In this document: piece after piece, positions 1 through 5,386 of the stretch
Position numbering within the stretch: position 1 is the stretch's first letter
How the letters are laid out: every line of letters begins with the position of its first letter
DNA from: Clostridiales bacterium
Lineage (GTDB): Bacteria > Bacillota > Clostridia > Oscillospirales > QAMX01
Reading direction: 5' to 3'
Assembly: GCA_012841675.1 (NCBI GenBank)
Contig: DUUG01000091.1
Coordinates: forward strand, 1-5,748
Length of the DNA stretch: 5,748 nucleotides
Position numbers and translations under genes: made by a program
Notes under the pieces: model-generated
Seen by the model: only the letters and a program-made list of their open reading frames with translations
Told to the model about the DNA's origin: nothing
Databases searched by the model: none

Positions 1-1568
1 GTGTTCAAGCCCTTTTCGGCCACAGTTGATCCAATATTTTTAATCCCTTTATAAGTCGCGGACACAACCTTTCCGCCAGGTACAAGGGCTTCACCAGCAG
101 ACATGGCGTAATCGGCCATATCCACCGTTGCCTCCAAAACATCGACGGCCATATCATGCCGTTGGGCGTAATCATTCATCTTCTGACGATACTCCTCGTC
201 TCTGTCCAAGCGACGCTGTAATTCCTGCCTCACCTCGTCCTCGCTGGCTCCGCTCATTCCCAAATCTGTGGCAATACGCTCAATCTTCTCCCTGCGGCTT
301 CGCTCTTGGTTTTCACGCTGCAGATCCTCTTCGAGCCGGAGGCTCTCCTCGCTGCGGTCCTGCTTGCGAAGGGAATCCTCCCGGACGTTCTTTTCGAACT
401 GTGCCTCATCCTGCCTAATGGTCTTTGCATGATCTGCGCGGTGCTCAAGCTGCTCAGAAAGCTCATCAGGAGTGTAGGTTGCTCCACTGACGGGATCAGT
501 ATAAGTGCCGTCATCGTTGTTGACAAAGATGCGCTTTTGTCCATTTACAGGGTCAATTGTTTCAATATCTCCGTCGTCATCAAATCGCATCCATCTGCCC
601 AGATCATCGCCTCCAGAAGTTGGTGAAGGTGAGCCGCCTGTTCCCCCAGGTGTTGGCGAAGGTGCTCCGCCTATTCCCGCAGCGGCTGGTGGAATAAACC
701 CACCCGTATTCCCAAACAGGATGGACAGCAAAATCGCAAGAGTGCTGATGGTAATGGTGGCCAACGGTCCGGCATGGTTATTATTCCTTGAATTTCCCGT
801 ATCCCAGGAAATTCTAAGGTACTTTCCATCTCCATCATCACGAATTTCCCCTTTTAGTTCTACCTTTTTCTTATTTCCATCTGTACTTCCTTCAGAATCT
901 GTATCCTCTAGTGGATATGGGTCGACAAACCCAACTGTTTTCATTTCAAAAATCCACTCATCATCGTATGTATTTTCAGTTGTTGTGCTCCCACCCTCCA
1001 CATCATAAATTGTATCGGTTCTGGTACAATAAAATTTCAGCTTGAACAAAACTTGGTGTTCCAAGTCATCATCGTCATAGCTTATTGTCTCAAAAGAACC
1101 CACATAAGGAGTAATACTAAACTTGCTGATGTTGGAATAGCTTTCCGAGACTGACGGTGACAGGATGGTATAGTCAATCGCATCTGGTACCGAAAATTCT
1201 CCCTTAATCCACCTGCTATCGGTTGCGCCGAATTTGCGCTCCATTTCCTTGTCCACTCTGTAATAGGCTGTTCCTTCAACTCGGAATGATGTTATGGAAT
1301 GATCATCACCCCAACCACGCATATCCGATACGGTTTTGGCCGGATATTCAAAAGAAAACCGCCCGTCTTCGTAAGATTCAATTATTATTTTTTCTGGTTC
1401 CAATTCACCGGAATCACTGAACAATTGTTTTGTTATTATCATCGTTTCCGGCAATGCTATAGGTTCTTTGATTATTTCTTCTTCTGCCATAACTGTTATA
1501 GGAAAAAGGAACCCACAACAGAAAATCATGGTCAGAATCTTAAATAGTCTCTTTTTCATCCTTTTCAT
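1..1568 (-). CDS. Large signal-peptide-bearing coiled-coil membrane protein, C-terminus beyond window
   Basis: An open frame runs from ATG at 1568 to the left edge without a stop (522 codons seen). The start fits: AAGGAGG (1579-1585) lies 10 nt upstream, and ATGA overlaps the stop of the preceding gene. Layout by residue: 1-28 signal peptide (KR-rich start, hydrophobic core, likely cleavage after VMA); about 29-260 a polar, beta-rich ectodomain; 268-285 a probable transmembrane helix; 298-319 two 11-residue Gly/Pro/Ser/Thr repeats; 330-365 an Asp-rich duplicated motif (DDDG..DPVNG, then NDDG..DPVSG); about 369-470 a highly charged Glu/Arg/Gln coiled coil; 475-522 the start of a Gly/Ala-rich segment (MSAGEALVPGGKVVSATYKG). 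With a cleaved signal peptide, the part after residue 285 would be cytoplasmic (inference). I recognise no family. The last segment loosely recalls linker regions before toxin domains, but no toxin domain is visible. It is the third gene of the operon. Confidence 0.85.
   Translation of the reverse strand, partial: MKRMKKRLFKILTMIFCCGFLFPITVMAEEEIIKEPIALPETMIITKQLFSDSGELEPEKIIIESYEDGRFSFEYPAKTVSDMRGWGDDHSITSFRVEGTAYYRVDKEMERKFGATDSRWIKGEFSVPDAIDYTILSPSVSESYSNISKFSITPYVGSFETISYDDDDLEHQVLFKLKFYCTRTDTIYDVEGGSTTTENTYDDEWIFEMKTVGFVDPYPLEDTDSEGSTDGNKKKVELKGEIRDDGDGKYLRISWDTGNSRNNNHAGPLATITISTLAILLSILFGNTGGFIPPAAAGIGGAPSPTPGGTGGSPSPTSGGDDLGRWMRFDDDGDIETIDPVNGQKRIFVNNDDGTYTDPVSGATYTPDELSEQLEHRADHAKTIRQDEAQFEKNVREDSLRKQDRSEESLRLEEDLQRENQERSRREKIERIATDLGMSGASEDEVRQELQRRLDRDEEYRQKMNDYAQRHDMAVDVLEATVDMADYAMSAGEALVPGGKVVSATYKGIKNIGSTVAEKGLN
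612..677 (-). repeat. Two tandem 33-bp in-frame repeats (Gly/Pro/Ser linker)
   Basis: Units at 645-677 and 612-644 encode GIGGAPSPTPG and GTGGSPSPTSG in the large coiled-coil protein. The units match at most DNA positions and are directly adjacent. They form a flexible linker between the transmembrane helix and the Asp-rich motif. In-frame 33-bp units like these can change in copy number between strains. Confidence 0.7.
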
Positions 1569-2512
1569 ACCGTAGCCACCTCCTTTTTGCTTTTCGAAAC
1601 AATGGCAAATACCAAAGCAACAATTAGCAACATCGTTCCCAGCCATGCACACCAGCGCAGACCCATAGCCGACAGCGCCACGCCGAGACCAAACCCCAGT
1701 GTCATACCGCTGACCAACCGCGTGACCCCTATGTAGGACGGAGTTTTGCCTTTGGAAAGACTGCTTGCTACAGAAAAAACAAGCCCCCATAAAAACCCGC
1801 CCTGTCTACCAAGGTTTTGCAGCAGCATTACAAAGGCGATAATGCCCACCATGCTGTTCTGCATGGACTGGGAGATATTCATGAATGCATAAATCAGCAA
1901 AGAAGCGCCTACTCCGCCCAAAAGCGGGGCAACAGCGGTTATGCTCTTAACGGCAAGCCCACTAAAAAAGCCCTTGATACCGCCACTTATCCCCGAAAAG
2001 GGCGCTTTTTTCTGAAATAGCGGCACAATAGCGGCATTTAGAAAGGCAGCAACCACCACCTTGCCGAGAATCCCGCCCGCTGCGCCGAGAACGCCGCCGA
2101 ACATCCCACCCTGTGCAAAGGAAAGGAAGCTGAGAATGCGTACCGGGAGTGGATTGATTCCGAAAGAACCTAGCAACGCAAGTACTAGCCAGACAAGCCC
2201 CAACACAACAGTAGGAAGCATCTGTTTAGGGTTTTTCAGCACCGTCAACGACTGGCGAATATGTGCGGTAATGAATTCTCTCGTACCTATCCGACTGTGC
2301 TGTGGAGATTCATCCAAAGCCCGGTCTATCGACAGCCTCTTCTTTGTACTGTTCATTGTTTTCAAAATTTCCTGTTCTGATTCTGTGGTCTCCGATGTCT
2401 CCATGCTTATTTGTGCAGGTTCATCGCTTTGAAAAGCATTGGCTCCGCACTTAGCACAAAATTTTGCGCTTTCATTCAGAGCAGTGCCGCAGCTTGTGCA
2501 GAATTTACCCAT
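1565..2512 (-). CDS. Zinc-ribbon multi-pass membrane protein
   Basis: 315 residues starting MGKFCTSCG. A GTG lies three codons upstream (2521), but it falls inside the ribosome binding site AGAAGGAG (2521-2528); ATG at 2512 has correct 8-nt spacing and is preferred. Residues 5-22 form a zinc ribbon (C5-x2-C8, C19-x2-C22) like the short N-terminal zinc ribbons found on many Firmicutes membrane proteins. Residues 25-97 are a polar, Ser/Glu-rich linker. About 98-305 holds six or seven hydrophobic segments (roughly 99-118, 124-165, 186-212, 220-234, 239-253, 262-285, 287-305), Gly/Ala rich. The tail is Lys rich (SKSKKEVATV), placing it probably inside the cell. No catalytic motif is seen. It sits 42 bp after the two-helix gene and overlaps the large coiled-coil gene by 4 bp, so translation of the two is probably coupled. 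The function is unknown; a scaffold or channel-like partner of the secreted protein is a guess. Confidence 0.85.
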   Translation of the reverse strand: MGKFCTSCGTALNESAKFCAKCGANAFQSDEPAQISMETSETTESEQEILKTMNSTKKRLSIDRALDESPQHSRIGTREFITAHIRQSLTVLKNPKQMLPTVVLGLVWLVLALLGSFGINPLPVRILSFLSFAQGGMFGGVLGAAGGILGKVVVAAFLNAAIVPLFQKKAPFSGISGGIKGFFSGLAVKSITAVAPLLGGVGASLLIYAFMNISQSMQNSMVGIIAFVMLLQNLGRQGGFLWGLVFSVASSLSKGKTPSYIGVTRLVSGMTLGFGLGVALSAMGLRWCAWLGTMLLIVALVFAIVSKSKKEVATV

Positions 2513-2554
2513 TAAACTCACTCCTTCTATTATTAATCATGCGTTTTTGGTATG

Positions 2555-3073
2555 CTACCATCCTGTGATGTCTGCCTTTACGCCGGTTTCACGAAGTAGC
2601 TTTTGTGCTGCGTATAGCACCGTCTGCTTTTGAGTTATCCCGTGCAACAACTCTACCCTCGTGGTTTGAGCTGAGTCGCCAAAGGTCAGGTACATCCGTT
2701 CCTGATCAAAATCGGCTGTGTGCAGCCGCACGCCATGTAACCCGTTGAGACCCCACCGGTATATTTCACTGCCGATGAGGATACCAAAGGTTGATACTAC
2801 GGTTTCCTCTGTGTCTTTTTTTATTTGGCGATCCGGCATGGAGATGAGAGCAAATGACACCACAAGGATACGATTATCCCAAATGAGTGTTGCGTCATAG
2901 AGCAAACGGCTCTGCCTCACCAATAGCAGGAGAGAAATAAAGCTGACAGCTCCAAAGACGAAAACCGCTTCTAACATAGATGCCACTCCGAACCACACTG
3001 CCAAACAAATACTGGCTGCGAACAATAAGGCATATCCATTGCGTCGCTTGCGGATTAATTTCATTTGCGCCAT
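2555..3073 (-). CDS. Two-helix membrane protein with C-terminal soluble domain
   Basis: 172 residues from ATG at 3073, which has GGAGGGGG (3075-3082) directly upstream. The open frame extends to an ATG at 3118, but that start has no ribosome binding site. A second ATG at 3064 (MKLIRKRR) is the main alternative. A basic N-terminus (KLIRKRRNG) precedes a hairpin of two hydrophobic helices (about 14-31 and 34-52). Residues 53-172 are soluble with alternating beta-like stretches and a final amphipathic helix (TQKQTVLYAAQKLLRETG). The plan of two helices followed by a beta domain of about 110 residues resembles small bacterial proteins with a membrane-anchored PH-like domain (YcxB/DUF304 type). 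That is a shape comparison only; I see no diagnostic motif. It is the first gene of the three-gene operon, behind a terminator and a candidate operator. Confidence 0.8.
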   Translation of the reverse strand: MAQMKLIRKRRNGYALLFAASICLAVWFGVASMLEAVFVFGAVSFISLLLLVRQSRLLYDATLIWDNRILVVSFALISMPDRQIKKDTEETVVSTFGILIGSEIYRWGLNGLHGVRLHTADFDQERMYLTFGDSAQTTRVELLHGITQKQTVLYAAQKLLRETGVKADITGW

Positions 3074-3110
3074 ACCCCCTCCAGCATAAATTTTAGGGAA
3101 AGATGCCTGA

Positions 3111-3137
3111 AAAATCATCGTTCTAAAGGATGATTTT
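3111..3137. promoter_or_regulatory. 9-bp perfect inverted repeat, candidate operator of the three-gene operon
   Basis: The arms AAAATCATC (3111-3119) and GATGATTTT (3129-3137) are exact reverse complements with a 9-nt spacer, so centres are 18 bp apart, compatible with a dimeric regulator. The site lies between the upstream terminator and the first gene of the operon. A weak -10-like TAAAAT (minus strand, 3090-3095) lies downstream, and its -35 position would fall in the arm at 3111-3119. That promoter would leave an extremely short leader, so I do not call it as a feature. The repeat could also fold as an RNA hairpin. Confidence 0.4.
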
Positions 3138-3140
3138 AAA

Positions 3141-3173
3141 GAAAAAAGCCCCTCATACTTTAGTATGAGAGGC
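3141..3173 (-). terminator. Rho-independent terminator after the MFS-LuxR gene
   Basis: On the minus strand a stem of 11 base pairs (one G-U) at 3173-3148 closes a tetraloop and is followed by TTTTTTC (3147-3141). It begins 33 nt past the regulator stop codon and separates the regulator unit from the three-gene operon, which must then have its own promoter or depend on read-through. The plus-strand reading lacks a T tract, so it acts in one direction only. Confidence 0.88.
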
Positions 3174-3206
3174 CAATTAAACCCTGTATTTATGTAATTT
3201 TATGTA

Positions 3207-4619
3207 TCATTCTACCCTTTGATACTTTAGTAGGATGCTTATGAGTTCTGCTCGACTACCTACATCATATTTTGAGAAAATGTTCCTTACATGTGTTTTT
3301 ACAGTACTCTCACTGATAAGCAAATCCCCGGCTATTTCACGGTTGGATTTGCCTGAAAGGATCAGTTGCAATACCTCCTGCTCTCGGACAGTCAGCGGAT
3401 CAAGAGTTTTAATTTGACTAACAATATCCGTTTGTTGTGCCTGACTCATATTTTCATAAGCAGCAAGGTAGACATGGTTTTTCAACAGTAAAACAAGCTG
3501 GTTGTTCAGTGGCGGTAGCATAACCAGTGTTACACAAACTACAGTAAGAGCAATCACTGCAATCTCCGCACTGGGAAGCCCAATAGATGTTACGGCTATT
3601 CCCAAAACGCCTCCACAAAGGACGCCAAATACATTGGCAGAAAGTCCAATACCAAAGGTTTGCGCCGGGTTGTCGCTATAATCCAGCATTTCTCCGAGAA
3701 TGCTCCACCAAAACAGGTCAAAAATACCGCAAGCACCAAGCATCAGCGTATCCACAATCAGATAGTCGAAAGTGTTTCGACCTAACAACATAAAGCTAAT
3801 GAACGCTCCTATAATCATTGCCATTCCAATATATAGAATTCTGGAACGCTTTGCTTTCACTGGGAGGTTGCGCATAATAGCAAGCGCCACGATATAAGGT
3901 ACGGCCCAATACCAACTCACCAGTCCCGTTAGATGCTCAAATGCAGGGTTGATGACCTGATACATCAGTCCGGAATTAATTGTGATGATAAAGACAAAAA
4001 GACACAGTAATAATAGTGGGTTTTTAATGCTGCCATGCGTCTTGTTTTCAAATATTTTGTTCAGCTCATTTTCCTGCCCCACCGGCAACATCCAAATGAA
4101 GGCTATACCAATCACAAGGCAAAGCATAGCAAGGCTTAATCCGATAAAAGGCGAGTGATTCATGGCAACCACGTTGACTGCAATCATCAACAGATTGGAA
4201 TAAATCAGAACATCCGCGCAGGATTTAAAGCGCTCGTTCTTGGGCGTAAAGGCTCTTAGAAAAAAACCCCATGCCGCCACCGTGCAACCACTAAAGTATG
4301 CGCTGATAATCAATCCTCCCAACCATAGATAGGAGGGAGCAAAAAAGAAGGGTATGGTGGCAACAAGACATAAGCCCATACCGCCCAGCATCATGCTTTT
4401 GGCTGCCTCCCGGGACCTGGCGAACAGACCGCAGGTGAGAAGCCCCACAAAGTGTGCAATGATAGCAGCCAATATGTAAGCAGAAGCATTTATCCCATAC
4501 ATTTCTAGCAGGCCATACAGAACCTGTCCCTCAAACAGAAAAGAGAGCAGATACGCAAAGGAAAATGAAAATGCCGCAATAGAAATCCTGCGGGGATTTA
4601 ATAAATTATGTCCGTTCAT
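3207..4619 (-). CDS. LuxR-family regulator with N-terminal 12-helix MFS-like membrane domain
   Basis: 470 residues; ATG at 4619 with GGAG (4628-4631) 8 nt upstream. About residues 14-370 hold twelve hydrophobic helices (roughly 14-30, 44-66, 76-94, 97-121, 139-153, 158-179, 202-219, 235-250, 262-280, 285-308, 325-346, 352-370) with a charged central loop at 181-200, as in major facilitator proteins. Residues 406-466 are a LuxR/GerE helix-turn-helix: LTVREQEVL opens the domain and SESTVKTHVRNIF covers the recognition helix. The fused order MFS-like then LuxR HTH is known from anaerobic Actinobacteria and Firmicutes, where it is taken as a membrane-bound one-component regulator sensing a small molecule; ligands are mostly unknown. 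DNA binding from the membrane follows from the architecture. It follows the small ORF with translational coupling and ends at a terminator. Target genes may be its own operon or the three-gene operon downstream (inference). Confidence 0.93.
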   Translation of the reverse strand: MNGHNLLNPRRISIAAFSFSFAYLLSFLFEGQVLYGLLEMYGINASAYILAAIIAHFVGLLTCGLFARSREAAKSMMLGGMGLCLVATIPFFFAPSYLWLGGLIISAYFSGCTVAAWGFFLRAFTPKNERFKSCADVLIYSNLLMIAVNVVAMNHSPFIGLSLAMLCLVIGIAFIWMLPVGQENELNKIFENKTHGSIKNPLLLLCLFVFIITINSGLMYQVINPAFEHLTGLVSWYWAVPYIVALAIMRNLPVKAKRSRILYIGMAMIIGAFISFMLLGRNTFDYLIVDTLMLGACGIFDLFWWSILGEMLDYSDNPAQTFGIGLSANVFGVLCGGVLGIAVTSIGLPSAEIAVIALTVVCVTLVMLPPLNNQLVLLLKNHVYLAAYENMSQAQQTDIVSQIKTLDPLTVREQEVLQLILSGKSNREIAGDLLISESTVKTHVRNIFSKYDVGSRAELISILLKYQRVE

Positions 4620-4696
4620 TTTATATTCTCCAGCTCAACGGAGGTTCCATCTTTGTTATGCATTTGTAAAAGCCGTCCGTCAACCTCCAAACCATG
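4616..4696 (-). other. Alternative reading frame with protein-like C-terminus overlapping the small ORF
   Basis: In a different minus-strand frame, 26 codons after a TAA (4697-4699) read HGLEVDGRLLQMHNKDG followed by TSVELENIK, ending at TGA that overlaps the regulator start as ATGA. The alternation of hydrophobic and charged residues is typical of a real beta-rich C-terminus, and ATGA overlap is typical of coupled genes. No start codon or ribosome binding site opens this frame, so it makes sense only if joined to the small ORF by a frameshift near 4697-4710, or as an older remnant. Confidence 0.35.
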
Positions 4697-4830
4697 TTAG
4701 CCCCAGCAATTAATAACGTCCCGACACCAAGAGTAGGATTACCGGTAAACCGGGACGGATCAAAATGATTTATATCAAGCGTATCGGCGAGTACCTCGTA
4801 GACCGTCACCCATTGATATGCATTATCCAT
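4621..4830 (-). CDS. Small unknown ORF upstream of the regulator, possibly frame-disrupted
   Basis: 69 residues from ATG at 4830 (MDNAYQWVTVYEVLADTLD...). An upstream GTG (4839) lies within the ribosome binding site AAGAAAGG (4839-4846), so the ATG, with 8-nt spacing, is preferred. The stop lies 1 nt before the regulator start, suggesting coupled translation. I do not recognise the protein; it has no clear transmembrane helix, only a short hydrophobic stretch (GVGTLLIAGANMVW). Its last 25 residues look less protein-like than an overlapping frame (see the entry at 4616-4696), so the gene may contain a one-base shift or be a remnant. The good ribosome binding site argues that at least its start is or was used. 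Confidence 0.5.
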   Translation of the reverse strand: MDNAYQWVTVYEVLADTLDINHFDPSRFTGNPTLGVGTLLIAGANMVWRLTDGFYKCITKMEPPLSWRI

Positions 4831-4929
4831 AATTTTCACCTTTCTTAAGTTGTATGTTTTTGGGCTATAACATCTAACCCGATCACTTGACTATTAAAAA
4901 CGGACTTTATGGAACTTATTTAACGATAC

Positions 4930-4949
4930 ATTATAGACTAATTATATCA
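4930..4949 (-). promoter_or_regulatory. Promoter -10 elements for the small ORF / MFS-LuxR unit
   Basis: On the minus strand an extended -10, TGATATAAT (4949-4941), is followed by a second perfect TATAAT (4935-4930). No good TTGACA-type -35 is found at 16-18 nt, which suits an extended -10 promoter. Transcription from here gives a leader of about 90-105 nt before ATG 4830. A small palindrome, AATTAT-atc-ATAATT (4940-4954), covers the first element and could be an operator or just AT-rich chance. Confidence 0.5.
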
Positions 4950-5069
4950 TAATTTATTTATAAATGGTGCATTTAATGCTGATTCTAGTAAGCCCTCATC
5001 CTTAATTCCAACGATCCCATCAGTTTGATTTATCAGCATACTACTATTATTATTAATTACTTGCTTTTT
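4947..5069 (-). pseudogene. Remnant of a Doc-type (death-on-curing, Fic-fold) toxin gene, N-terminal part only
   Basis: From ATG 5039 the frame reads MLINQTDGIVGIKDEGLL then ESALNAPF, then diverges and stops at 4947-4949 (30 residues). This matches the conserved N-terminal signature of Doc proteins, where a helix ending in LI..TGG is followed by G(I/L)RD.GLLESAL..P. The frame continues open upstream to TAA at 5070-5072, giving KKQVINNNSS, which resembles the preceding Doc helix. Everything after NAPF is missing, including the Fic catalytic motif HPF.DGNKR, so no active enzyme can be made. The start lacks a ribosome binding site. Doc proteins normally phosphorylate elongation factor Tu and are paired with a Phd-like antitoxin; none is intact here. 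Confidence 0.6.
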
Positions 5070-5172
5070 TTACTAGTTCCTCGGAGGCTTTGATTATAGC
5101 GACTTCGGCATGTCGACCGTGAATAAAAAGATTTATGAAGACTGATTTTTTTCCTTTATTGCAGGAATGCTG
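5053..5172 (-). other. Short coding-like remnant upstream of the Doc fragment
   Basis: Between TGA (5173-5175) and TAA (5053-5055) an open stretch of 39 codons ends in GRHAEVAIIKASEELVKKAS plus Asn. The composition and the amphipathic C-terminal helix look like a real protein end, but no start codon or ribosome binding site opens it. It overlaps the beginning of the Doc fragment frame by 17 nt, the order expected for an antitoxin C-terminus ahead of its toxin. It could equally be part of the same decayed gene split by a shift in the run of seven A. No family recognised. Confidence 0.3.
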
Positions 5173-5386
5173 TCATTGTAATAATAAATATTAGTAATGT
5201 TCGATACAAAAAGAGATAATAGAAATCTTATAGTCAGGCTGATATATTATGTAATCTCATCCTTTATGTATTTTCATTCAATGTCCAAAGGCTTAGTAAA
5301 GTAATATTCATTATATATCCTCTCCACTTATTTTCTTCAGTTAAAGGTCACAATTGATCTCAACGAGTTCATAGGCTATTTTAAAA
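5173..5386. other. AT-rich intergenic stretch without a recognisable gene
   Basis: No open frame with a start and ribosome binding site was found on either strand, and I see no tRNA, terminator or strong promoter. Just past the acetyltransferase stop a minus-strand frame gives a short peptide ending FKIAYELVEINCDL before TAA (about 5340). This may be another scrap of coding sequence, but it is too short to assign. Confidence 0.4.

Noticed and set aside
128..1008. Several plus-strand open frames and a minus-strand frame at 254-544 across the left third
   Set aside because: They lie opposite or across the large coiled-coil gene, lack ribosome binding sites, and have unnatural compositions. The continuous minus-strand frame with signal peptide and domains explains this DNA.
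1082..1547. Short frames on both strands (65-82 residues)
   Set aside because: They are shadows of the large coiled-coil gene's N-terminal region; no ribosome binding site or protein-like pattern.
1817..2900. Plus-strand open frames opposite the zinc-ribbon and two-helix genes
   Set aside because: Antisense to well-supported genes with strong ribosome binding sites; no features of their own.
4862..4880. Small hairpin in the regulator leader (GGGTTA-n7-TAGCCC on the minus strand)
   Set aside because: Six base pairs with one G-U and no T tract or conserved motif; too weak to call an attenuator or riboswitch.
5340..5386. Read-through extension after the acetyltransferase stop (peptide FKIAYELVEINCDL)
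   Set aside because: The acetyltransferase already ends at the usual point of the fold (GSIFKVKA), so a frameshifted extension is unnecessary; the peptide may be chance.
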